Below are positions 1 to 7,609 of a stretch of 64,000 nucleotides of DNA, piece after piece. Location of the stretch: NCBI GenBank assembly GCA_023417065.1, contig JAEZGH010000089.1, forward strand, positions 185,628 to 249,627, written 5' to 3'. Both the position numbers and the translations under genes were made by a program. Position 1 is the first letter of the stretch, and each line of letters opens with the position of its first letter. The stretch comes from Bacteroidota bacterium. Lineage in GTDB: Bacteria > Bacteroidota > Bacteroidia > Cytophagales > Cyclobacteriaceae. The notes beneath the pieces are model-generated. The model did no database searches. It saw only the letters and a program-made list of their open reading frames with translations, and was not told the origin of the DNA.

Positions 1-491
1 CGTTGGTCAAAATCGAATCAGTGTTTGCCAGATACGCACCTGGTGCACCCTTTGATTTCGCATTCGTCGGCGATGACTACAACAACCTGTTCATTGCTGA
101 GAGGCGTGCCGGCAACATCGCGATCATTTTTTCAGGACTTGCCATTCTGATTAGTTGCGTGGGTATTTTCGGACTCGCCGCCTTTTCCGCCTCCCGCCGA
201 ACAAAAGAAATCGGTGTTCGAAAGGTTGTAGGTGCGTCGTCATATCAGATATGGAAGTTACTTTCGGCTGAGTTTCTCGGGCTGTCGTTAATTGCGTCCC
301 TGGTTGCGTTCCCCATTGCCTATTACGCTGCAGATGCCTGGCTCAATCAGTTTTCCTATCGGACAAATGCGTCGTGGATAGTTTACGCCATTGCTGCTGT
401 CACTACCGTGAGTCTGACGTTGATTACTGTTAGCTATCAAACGCTTCGCGCAGCGCACATAAACCCGGCAAAGAGCCTGGGAACGGACTAA
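1..491 (+). CDS. ABC transporter permease, FtsX/MacB type (C-terminal part only)
   Basis: The gene enters from the left edge in frame 3, so only its last 160 or so residues are present. It shows the C-terminal FtsX permease domain: a membrane helix around residues 38-60 of the visible part, the hallmark segment RRTKEIGVRKVVGAS just after it, two more helices, and the closing 'INPAKSLGTD' that ends many Bacteroidota permeases of this family. Proteins of this kind are macrolide-export-like ABC permeases that work with a separate ATPase and do not themselves form a channel. Upstream partners lie outside the window. It converges on pyrB, leaving a 30 bp gap. Family call is firm; substrate is unknown. 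Confidence 0.9.
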   Translation, partial: LVKIESVFARYAPGAPFDFAFVGDDYNNLFIAERRAGNIAIIFSGLAILISCVGIFGLAAFSASRRTKEIGVRKVVGASSYQIWKLLSAEFLGLSLIASLVAFPIAYYAADAWLNQFSYRTNASWIVYAIAAVTTVSLTLITVSYQTLRAAHINPAKSLGTD

Positions 492-521
492 ACGCAATGA
501 TTAAGTATCGAAAAGGACTTA

Positions 522-1448
522 TTACCCTGCCGCCCCGGCAAGGAGGTATAACACAGCCATGCGGATAGCCACTCCGTTTTCAACCTGGTCGAGGATAATC
601 GAATGTTCTGAGTCGGCGGCATCGCTGCTGAGTTCCACGCCGCGGTTGATGGGTCCGGGGTGCATGATGACAATCTTCTTGTCGAGTGAGTCGAGCATCT
701 TTCGCGTAATGCCGTAGTAAAGTGAATACTCGCGCAGCGAAGGAAAGTATTTGATTTGCTGGCGCTCAAGCTGAATGCGCAGCACGTTAGCAACGTCACA
801 CCATTGTAACGCTTTCATCACGTCAAACTCAACTTCCACTCCGAGGGTGCCGATAAACTTAGGCAGCAGTGTCGGCGGACCGCACACCATGACTTTTGCA
901 CCCAGCTTCTTCAGGGCGAAGATGTTCGACAATGCTACGCGTGAATGGAGGATGTCGCCGATGATAGCAATCTTTTTTCCGGCCACGTCACCCAGGCGTT
1001 CGCGAATGGAAAATGAATCGAGAAGTGCCTGTGTAGGATGTTCGTGTGTACCATCTCCGGCGTTCACGATGTTGGCAGAAATATGTTTGGCAAGGAAATG
1101 TGGTGCGCCCGCGCTGGCATGTCGCATAACGATCATATCCACCTTCATCGCCAGGATATTGTTTACCGTGTCGAGCAGAGTTTCGCCTTTCTTCACCGAA
1201 CTGTTCGATGCGGAAAAATTTATCACATCCGCCGAAAGGCGTTTTTGAGCAAGTTCGAAGGAAAGCCGGGTACGTGTAGAGTTCTCGAAGAAGACGTTGG
1301 CGATCGTTACATCGCGCAGCGAAGGGACTTTTTTGATAGGACGATTGATGACTTGCTTGAAGGTATCGGCCGTTTCAAAAATAAGTTCGATGTCCTCTTT
1401 GGTGATGTCTTTAATTCCTAAAAGGTGTTTCTGACTTAATTTTGACAT
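522..1448 (-). CDS. pyrB: Aspartate carbamoyltransferase catalytic subunit
   Basis: This 308-residue protein has the usual length for PyrB and condenses carbamoyl phosphate with aspartate in the first committed step of pyrimidine synthesis. Visible signatures are the carbamoyl-phosphate loop STRTRLSFE near residue 56, HPTQALLD near residue 137, and HPGPINRGVE near residue 264. The start ATG lies 5 bp downstream of the pyrR stop, so the two genes are almost certainly co-transcribed. No pyrI regulatory subunit gene is present beside it. Confidence 0.97.
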   Translation of the reverse strand: MSKLSQKHLLGIKDITKEDIELIFETADTFKQVINRPIKKVPSLRDVTIANVFFENSTRTRLSFELAQKRLSADVINFSASNSSVKKGETLLDTVNNILAMKVDMIVMRHASAGAPHFLAKHISANIVNAGDGTHEHPTQALLDSFSIRERLGDVAGKKIAIIGDILHSRVALSNIFALKKLGAKVMVCGPPTLLPKFIGTLGVEVEFDVMKALQWCDVANVLRIQLERQQIKYFPSLREYSLYYGITRKMLDSLDKKIVIMHPGPINRGVELSSDAADSEHSIILDQVENGVAIRMAVLYLLAGAAG

Positions 1449-1453
1449 TGTCC

Positions 1454-1996
1454 TTAGTCCTTATTGATCAACCAGATTTTGTTTTGTTTGTGGCCCTGTG
1501 CTTCGAGTTCTACAAGCACGCGCTGGCTGCTGAGAGTATTAACAGCCTTCCCGACATAGTCGGCGGAGATCGGGAATTCCCGCGTGTATTTTCGTTCTAT
1601 CAACACGAGTAATTCAACCTTTGCTGGTCTTCCAAAGGCGATCATGGCATCGAGCGCGGCACGGATGGTTCGGCCCGTAAAGAGCACGTCATCCACTAAT
1701 ACAACGTTTTTACCTTCAATAAGGAAAGGGATCCGGGTTTCGTTAGCCTGCACAGGCTTCTCCCGGCGGCGGAAATCGTCGCGGTGAAAAGTTGCGTCCA
1801 GGTAACCTAGCGGAATCTCGGTCCGGGCTTCGCGCTGAAGTTTCTGGTGCAGGATTTCAGCGAAGTAGATGCCCCGAGGCTGCAAACCGAGAATGACAGT
1901 ATCGGCGAAATTGTCGTGATTTTCAATTAATTGCTGGCAAAGACGGTTTATCGTGAGATCGAGGTGGTCCGAATTGAGGATCAGTTTTCGTTGCAT
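1454..1996 (-). CDS. pyrR: PyrR bifunctional pyrimidine operon regulator / uracil phosphoribosyltransferase
   Basis: The protein has a type I phosphoribosyltransferase fold with the PRPP-binding loop VVLVDDVLFTGRT and is about 180 residues long, as usual for PyrR. I place the start at the ATG at 1996 (MQRKLIL); the in-frame TTG four codons earlier adds nothing conserved. It sits directly upstream of pyrB and is transcribed with it. Known PyrR proteins bind a pyr leader RNA and also make UMP from uracil. Only about 50 bp separate this gene from the previous stop, leaving no room for a classical pyr attenuator, so here its role may be mainly enzymatic. Confidence 0.93.
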   Translation of the reverse strand: MQRKLILNSDHLDLTINRLCQQLIENHDNFADTVILGLQPRGIYFAEILHQKLQREARTEIPLGYLDATFHRDDFRRREKPVQANETRIPFLIEGKNVVLVDDVLFTGRTIRAALDAMIAFGRPAKVELLVLIERKYTREFPISADYVGKAVNTLSSQRVLVELEAQGHKQNKIWLINKD

Positions 1997-2050
1997 ATCG
2001 CCGGGCAAATATACAATTATGGGTTTACAATTAACAACGAATTCCCGCCG

Positions 2051-3598
2051 CTAATTGTCTGTCGGCTCGTTGGCGAAACTCACTTTATTTACATAAAAAA
2101 CGGTTTGCTCGCCCTCCGAGCCTTTGGCAATCTGCTGAATACCGTAGGCGTAGAAGTTGTCTTTGTACCAATAATTGAGGCGGCTTTTTGAAGCGCTGGC
2201 CCGGTTGCGAACAACGGTTTCCCCGTCCAGTGGTCTTATCGGCTCAATGGTTTTGCCTTCCACTACGTTGTTGCCTTCTATGATCTTGGAGCGAATCTGG
2301 TTCTCGAAAAGATACAGCAGCGCGATCTTATCGGGTTGCATTTCAAGCCTCACAAACTGCTCCAGCGTGAACGTCTTGACGTCGTTGATCTCAAAAGTGT
2401 TGTCCCACAAATGATGCCCCTGAGCGTCAAACCCCATAACAACTGCATGGGTATACCGAAAACCGTCGAACACACGACCCCGGTTTGAAACCATGGCAGG
2501 CATTGCACCATAATAGAAAAAGCTTGACGAGTAACGGTTGTCTACCGTGATGTATTTCGGATAGAATGCTTCGCCCAAAAGAACAAACTGATCTTTGTAG
2601 GGCACCACCTCATGAACGATAAAGCGGTAGTTAAAGCGCACATTCTTTCCCTTTTCCTTCCGCCGTTCTATCCGGTCTTTGATGCGTTGTTCGCGCTTCA
2701 CCTTCATGAACTTGAAAAAGTTATGCAGGTCTCCATAGTTGTAATACCTGATCTGCTGATATCCGCTGGGATCGATACTGGCGAGAAACAAACCTTTCGA
2801 ATATTCAGAGCGGCGGTTTCCGTACGTTCCTGCAATCAGCTGACTTGCATTGCCTGTGTATACCGACCTCCCGAAAAGAAGGTGTTTGTTACCCTCGGTC
2901 TTCAGTGGCATCTGGAAAAGGAGATTGCCTTCAGGATCATATTGTTTGATCCATATTGTGCGATTCCCGGTCGGGATGAAAGCACTGATCAGAACATTGA
3001 AACCTCCGTCGTCGTGGACTTCTATCTGCGTTAGTTCGCCGGCTTCATTAAGCAGACCGGGCAGTATGCGAGATTGTTGTGTGTCAAAGTTGTAATACAG
3101 TACAACGGGAACGTTATTGTAATATCCGCCGATGATAGCTGCGGTTTCGGACACCTGAAATTCCGTAGGCACAAAGGCGATGAAATTTTTTACGACGTGC
3201 TGATGATAGGTTCCGTCGGCTTCATTTACGCGAAAGATCAGCATGCCCTTACGGCGAATATCAATGTGTCGCAGAAGGAGGTGAAGTTTGCCCTTTGCAT
3301 GACGTTTGCCGATGAGCTCGAACTCGTTGTCGTGATTCAGATAACCTTGCCACTGCTGAGTGAAGCTGGTATCCAGTTTAACTAGTTCGATTAATCGGGT
3401 ATTGTTTAGCAGGAGATTTCGGTATAGAAACATTCCGTTCTCTGCCATCGGGGCAACCTCATAACCGACATCGCTTTTGGTCAAAGGGATTTCAATCCTA
3501 TCGGGCTGCACGATCTGGCCGGCAGCCTGAAAAGTCAGCAGAAGTAAGGCGGCTGCAATTCTACATTGACGTATCAATGCGATTAATGTAGAATACAT
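2051..3598 (-). CDS. Secreted protein of unknown function (tandem paralogue A)
   Basis: I do not recognise a named domain. The protein starts best at the ATG at 3598, giving a signal peptide with hydrophobic core IAAALLLLTFQAAG; an earlier in-frame start exists at 3652 but lies further inside the neighbour. The rest is about 490 residues of beta-rich sequence. It clearly resembles its upstream neighbour: both have a YxxYGxLxNF block followed by a basic KxxRxxKI stretch, then a HxxPxxxxxxxFxxLxExxYP block, and a C-terminal WY..FYxWGxQ-type ending with FYxNxxxF/I. The gene overlaps the neighbour's 3' end by 38 bp. The two arose by duplication and are likely exported together. Confidence 0.75.
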   Translation of the reverse strand: MYSTLIALIRQCRIAAALLLLTFQAAGQIVQPDRIEIPLTKSDVGYEVAPMAENGMFLYRNLLLNNTRLIELVKLDTSFTQQWQGYLNHDNEFELIGKRHAKGKLHLLLRHIDIRRKGMLIFRVNEADGTYHQHVVKNFIAFVPTEFQVSETAAIIGGYYNNVPVVLYYNFDTQQSRILPGLLNEAGELTQIEVHDDGGFNVLISAFIPTGNRTIWIKQYDPEGNLLFQMPLKTEGNKHLLFGRSVYTGNASQLIAGTYGNRRSEYSKGLFLASIDPSGYQQIRYYNYGDLHNFFKFMKVKREQRIKDRIERRKEKGKNVRFNYRFIVHEVVPYKDQFVLLGEAFYPKYITVDNRYSSSFFYYGAMPAMVSNRGRVFDGFRYTHAVVMGFDAQGHHLWDNTFEINDVKTFTLEQFVRLEMQPDKIALLYLFENQIRSKIIEGNNVVEGKTIEPIRPLDGETVVRNRASASKSRLNYWYKDNFYAYGIQQIAKGSEGEQTVFYVNKVSFANEPTDN

Positions 3599-5162
3599 CC
3601 CGTACCCGGTCCTTCCTCGTGGCGTTTCGTATGGTTTGATATCCCCAGACATAGAATGAATTCCCGTACCAGTGGCGAACTCCGCTATCCGTATCCTTCT
3701 CCGAACGGATCACGTCGTTTTCGTCGGAGGTGCGGATCTTCTGAGCTTCCTCAAGCGCGTCACCTCCGCCAAGCGGAATGGATTTAATCTTCAGTTCCGA
3801 TTCTTTTTTATAAAGAAGGAAAGCCACGTCATTAACAACAGCGAAATCGCCTACTTGTTCAAGGGCAGGTATCCTCACTTCGTCGAGTTTCAGACTTTGA
3901 TCCCATTTTACGTTCCCCTGAGCATCTACATGGATGACGACAGTTTCGAGGGACTTTATCTCATTTGAGTTGCGAGAATTGGGACCGTACATATAGGGCC
4001 TGTACATCCGGCGCATGCCGGGATAGTAAAACCCATTGTAGAAGGGAGAATATCCGTAAGGCGAATAGAACGGATTGTAATAATATGGGTTGTTAGAATA
4101 CATTGAAGATGATGAGCTTGAAGGCTGATAGACTTCTGCGAGGATGTAAAATCCTTTATCATCCTCTGCGATCCTGAACGGCATGACGTGTGCCGAGAAC
4201 GCAGGTTTGCGTCCTACACTGGCGAGCTCCTTGGTTTGCTTTTTGATTTTTGCAGCGCGCTTTTGATTCAGGTAGTTGAGAAAGTTCTCAAGCGAACCGT
4301 AATCGACGTATTTTATTTTCTGTTCTGAAAACGGGTCCACGGACAGGGTAAAAAATCCGCTTGACTGTTTTGCATTCCGGTCGCCCCATGTTCCTGCAAT
4401 GATTAGGTCTTCACGCTGCAGTGTACTCGTCATAGCCGTTAGCAGCGTTATGTTTTCATCAACAACGACATCATCTTCAAGCAGTTGCTTGCCGGTGTCG
4501 TCAAATGTTCTGAAAACAACTTTCTTTTCGCCACGGTTGCTGCGATCCATCAGTATCGTGTTGAACGTTCCGTTTTCGTTGGTGCGAAGGTCAACAAGTT
4601 CGGTGTCCTTCTGGAAGAATCCGGGAACAACCTTCAGGCTATTTGCAGCAGGATCAAAAAGTATGATCACGGCTTCGTTGTTTACATATCCGCCGAATAC
4701 AAAATTCCGTCCGGCCTTGATGAAGTGTGTCAGGCGGAAGTCAAGATCCGGTTTGATTGCATAGCGGCCGCGTTCAACGCCGTCGAGCGAGATATCAATC
4801 AGAACGAAATCATTTTTGCTTGTTTCTCCGGTGCGAAAAAGGAAATAAATGTTTTTGGGCGACACCTCATATCCGATCATGCGATGGCGTTCCTTTATCT
4901 CCAGCTCCAGCGCTGTTTTTTCTTTCAGGTCGGCGTCGAGAAAGATGAGCTCCCAAAGGCGGTTATTCTGCTTGTATTTGTCGCGTTCGCGAAATAGCGC
5001 TATGCCATCCCGTCCAAGCGGGATAATATGAAATTGGTCGTCTGAATTTTTTTGTTCGCGTTCATAACGTACAGGCTGCGTTACCTGGGCCGTAGCCATG
5101 GCGGCCGTTAGCAGTATCATCAAAAGAAAGCCTGAACTTTTCAAAAATTTTAACAACATCAT
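3561..5162 (-). CDS. Secreted protein of unknown function (tandem paralogue B, with Tyr/Pro/Asn-rich insert)
   Basis: This 533-residue protein begins with a signal peptide (hydrophobic core FLLMILLTAAMATA). It is the upstream paralogue of the protein at 2051-3598 and shares the same block order. It differs by a low-complexity insert around residues 345-395, rich in Tyr, Pro, Asn, Phe and Ser (for example SSSSSSMYSNNPYYYNPF), with repeated 'YNPFY/YSPFY' units. Its start codon overlaps the stop codon of the EVE gene by one base (TAATG), so translation is probably coupled. Function unknown; location beyond the inner membrane is inferred from the signal peptide. Confidence 0.75.
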   Translation of the reverse strand: MMLLKFLKSSGFLLMILLTAAMATAQVTQPVRYEREQKNSDDQFHIIPLGRDGIALFRERDKYKQNNRLWELIFLDADLKEKTALELEIKERHRMIGYEVSPKNIYFLFRTGETSKNDFVLIDISLDGVERGRYAIKPDLDFRLTHFIKAGRNFVFGGYVNNEAVIILFDPAANSLKVVPGFFQKDTELVDLRTNENGTFNTILMDRSNRGEKKVVFRTFDDTGKQLLEDDVVVDENITLLTAMTSTLQREDLIIAGTWGDRNAKQSSGFFTLSVDPFSEQKIKYVDYGSLENFLNYLNQKRAAKIKKQTKELASVGRKPAFSAHVMPFRIAEDDKGFYILAEVYQPSSSSSSMYSNNPYYYNPFYSPYGYSPFYNGFYYPGMRRMYRPYMYGPNSRNSNEIKSLETVVIHVDAQGNVKWDQSLKLDEVRIPALEQVGDFAVVNDVAFLLYKKESELKIKSIPLGGGDALEEAQKIRTSDENDVIRSEKDTDSGVRHWYGNSFYVWGYQTIRNATRKDRVRDVFYINRIDTSM

Positions 5163-5566
5163 TAATCCTCCTCACTTAAACCAAGTACAATATCAAATTC
5201 TTCTTTCTTCACGGGCTGAACCGACAGGCGTGAATTTTTAACCAGCGTCATATTTGATAAACGTTTGTCAGCTTTGATTTGTGCGAGCGTCACAGGTTTT
5301 TTCAGTTTGCGATCCGGCGCTACTTCTACAGCAATCCATTCGTTGTCCTTTGGATCCGGAAATGCTTCCTTCGTAATCTTGCCTACGCCGACTACGGCTT
5401 TGTCGTCCATACTGTGGTAAATGAAAACCGCATCGCCCTTCTTCATCGCTTTGAGGTTGTTTCGTGCCTGGAAGTTGCGCACGCCATCCCACGCTGTTTT
5501 CTTATCTCTTACAAGATCATCCCAGGAATAGGTTCCTGGTTCCGTTTTCATTAACCAATAGTTCAT
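5162..5566 (-). CDS. EVE domain-containing protein
   Basis: The 134-residue protein is essentially one EVE domain, a PUA-like fold thought to bind modified nucleobases in DNA or RNA. Seen in the sequence are the family's N-terminal MNYWLMKTEP, the WDGVRNFQARNNL motif, GDAVFIYHS, and GVGKI. Bacterial members of this length are common housekeeping proteins (YciO-unrelated, 'thymocyte nuclear protein 1' group). Its stop codon overlaps the start of the downstream secreted-protein gene, placing it first in a run EVE - paralogue B - paralogue A - pyrR - pyrB. Confidence 0.93.
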   Translation of the reverse strand: MNYWLMKTEPGTYSWDDLVRDKKTAWDGVRNFQARNNLKAMKKGDAVFIYHSMDDKAVVGVGKITKEAFPDPKDNEWIAVEVAPDRKLKKPVTLAQIKADKRLSNMTLVKNSRLSVQPVKKEEFDIVLGLSEED

Positions 5567-5603
5567 AGTTTACTTTTTATTAGACTTCCGACCGATTGTG
5601 TAA

Positions 5604-5631
5604 CGTTTAAGACCTCCGGCAGGCCTTAACG
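5604..5631. promoter_or_regulatory. Inverted repeat in the EVE / GT9 divergent promoter region
   Basis: The sequence reads CGTTTAAGACCT, a CCGGC centre, and AGGCCTTAACG, a near-perfect dyad. It lies between the divergent starts of the EVE gene (5566) and the GT9 gene (5724). It could be an operator or merely an RNA hairpin; nothing else identifies its partner. Confidence 0.35.
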
Positions 5632-5723
5632 TGATACGAAAGACAAGGTCGTGTATTTTACACAGCTTAGCGCTTTCTAAAATAGCAAATAGTCTTAATT
5701 TGTTTACTTACCTGCTCGTTTAA

Positions 5724-6725
5724 ATGGATGTACTCATAATCCTTTCCGGTGCGCCGGGTAACATTATTTTTTCAACCCCTCTTATAAGGTGTCTGAAGAC
5801 ACGTCTTGAGAATCCCCGGATAAGTTTCCTGACATCGGAGGAAAACAAATACCTCCTTCAGGACAACCCTTACCTCGACAAGGTTTATGATTTTTCTGAC
5901 TTTCGAAAGCACCGCAAACAACATTCCAATCGGTTTACTTATGTATTTGATCTGGATGCCGATCTCCGGTCGCGCCTCGTAACAGCTTTCATTTCAGGTG
6001 CTGTGTTTCGAATTCAGAAACGAACCTGGAAAAAGTGGCTTCTCACACGGCTCAAGATCAACCAGATGATTCCGACGCACATTGCGGATCAGTACCTGCA
6101 AACGGCGAGTAGGTTGAACCTTAGTGGCGATGGGCTACGGCCTGACTTCTTCATTCCTTACAAAGACGAGGTTCCCACGGAGTGGCTGCCGGAACCCTTC
6201 AGGAAGGGGTATATTGTATTTTGCATTTCGGCACAGCATGCAACGCGGCGTTTGCCGCTTTCGCGGATGATTGAGGTGTGCGACCGGATAAACAAGCCCG
6301 TGGTTATTCTGGGCAGCAGTGCCGATGCCGACGATGGTGCGCAGTTGGAAAAGTTTTTCACACGCCGGGAAGAGCACGCCGACCTGGAAAATACACTGCT
6401 TGCCCTGAACAAGAAGACGGTGGTGTACAATGGCTGCGGGAAGTTCAATTTCAACCAACAGGCAAGTATCATTAAGCAGTCGCGATATGTTTTCACGTTT
6501 GACAATGATTTTATCGCCGTAGCTTCGGCATTCGGCAAGGAAACATTCGCGATGTACGGCAATACGGTCCTTGATTTTGGCTCATATCCTTACCACACCC
6601 GTTTTACGATCTTTGAAAACAACAGGCTTTCCTGCCGGCCGTGTTCTGCCAAAGGTTACGGGAAGTGCCCGCTGAAGCACTTCCGGTGTATGAATGACCT
6701 GATGTTCGATTTCTATGTGGGCTGA
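5724..6725 (+). CDS. Glycosyltransferase family 9 protein (ADP-heptose:LPS heptosyltransferase-like)
   Basis: The protein (333 residues) has the two-lobed GT9/GT-B layout. The N-terminal lobe starts MDVLIILSGAPGNIIFSTPLIRCL, the equivalent of the GDxxxxTPxxxxL motif of heptosyltransferases. The C-terminal lobe has the VVILGSSADADD segment, a quality seen in the nucleotide-sugar binding half, and late FTFDNDFIAVASAFGKETFAMYG, matching the 'GxDxGxxHxAAAxGxPxxxLFG' family motif in position. The Cys-rich tail CRPC..GYGKCPLKHFRCM is typical of this group. It probably acts on lipopolysaccharide or another surface glycan at the inner face of the inner membrane. The exact sugar is not inferable. Confidence 0.82.
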   Translation: MDVLIILSGAPGNIIFSTPLIRCLKTRLENPRISFLTSEENKYLLQDNPYLDKVYDFSDFRKHRKQHSNRFTYVFDLDADLRSRLVTAFISGAVFRIQKRTWKKWLLTRLKINQMIPTHIADQYLQTASRLNLSGDGLRPDFFIPYKDEVPTEWLPEPFRKGYIVFCISAQHATRRLPLSRMIEVCDRINKPVVILGSSADADDGAQLEKFFTRREEHADLENTLLALNKKTVVYNGCGKFNFNQQASIIKQSRYVFTFDNDFIAVASAFGKETFAMYGNTVLDFGSYPYHTRFTIFENNRLSCRPCSAKGYGKCPLKHFRCMNDLMFDFYVG

Positions 6726-6868
6726 CGTAGAAACTGTTGCCGATTGCATGTTACCGCCACCTGTTGGCCGGTTCTGAGCACTGAATTGTTATTGTCCCCC
6801 GCCAGGCGTCCTAATTCAGGAAAGTCCTAATGATACAAGCGGCCGTTAACGACTGAAGAATATAGGAA

Positions 6869-6901
6869 GAGTGGAGAGAGAGTGGAGAAAGAGTGGACGA
6901 T
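6869..6901. repeat. Three tandem 11-bp units
   Basis: The units are GAGTGGAGAGA, GAGTGGAGAAA and GAGTGGACGAT, head to tail. Three copies without spacers do not make a CRISPR array. They look like a small purine-rich microsatellite. Confidence 0.7.
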
Positions 6902-7071
6902 GAGTATCGGACGACTAGAAGATCACAATAAAATTTCGCATCGCAACACCTGCTGAAAAACGGGCGACAGCATTAGGATTTTGATTAGGTGAGACCAGGC
7001 TTTTGGGGTATCCGTCCCATGACGGTGGTTCAAGACACCGTGACAATCGGCAACGAGACCCCGATCTATCC

Positions 7072-7097
7072 TCGAGGTGTCCTCGACAGGACCTCGA
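7072..7097. other. Strong hairpin in the gene-free interval
   Basis: TCGAGGTGTCCT pairs with AGGACCTCGA across a short CGAC loop, with one two-base bulge. No T-run follows on either strand, so it is not a standard terminator. Role unknown. Confidence 0.45.
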
Positions 7098-7609
7098 ATG
7101 CGCGGCAAATGATCGGCAAACTTATTGCTAGGTTTTAGCAACTATATCTCAATTTCACGATTCCAGAACTAGCATATGTATCCCAAATACTAGCTTTAAT
7201 GTTGCGGTATATACCAAGAAAGGTCGGGGAAAGGTCGAGGATTGCTGCGAGCTGCTGCAGCTGGTTGCCAGGCGGAACGGGTGGCAACAGAGCACCGGCC
7301 ACAAGCAAACACCCGCAAGCGACATCCTGAATCCTGGACTTGAAAATTAAGCCGATTTGAACCTTCCCTCTACGGAGTGGCAAGCCGAATCCCAACAGTT
7401 GGCTTTTCCGGCAACGGGTAACGGAGCGTTCGCGCATTCGAAAATGACAATTTAAAGCGAGGGGGTTGAATGCCTGCTTTCTCTGATGCGATTTACAGGC
7501 GACAGGGAACCGGCAACCCGCAACGTACACTTCACACTCCACGCCGCGTTACACGTTACCGTTACCATGCGTTCTTGCCTGAGCCCTGAGCAGGAACTCC
7601 AATCAGAAA

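Larger units (their letters stand above)
6726..7609. other. Gene-free interval of 884 bp
   Basis: This lies between two convergent genes. The open frames here (minus strand 6923-7141 and 7135-7542) have no recognisable motif, unusual composition and no good start, so I leave them out. It holds a triple 11-bp direct repeat and a strong hairpin, listed separately. It may be decayed sequence or hold an unrecognised RNA. Confidence 0.6.

Noticed and set aside
6869..6901. Triple repeat as a CRISPR array
   Set aside because: No spacers and 11-bp units; simple sequence.
7135..7542. 135-residue minus-strand frame in the gap
   Set aside because: No motif, unusual Arg/Cys composition and no context; probably chance.
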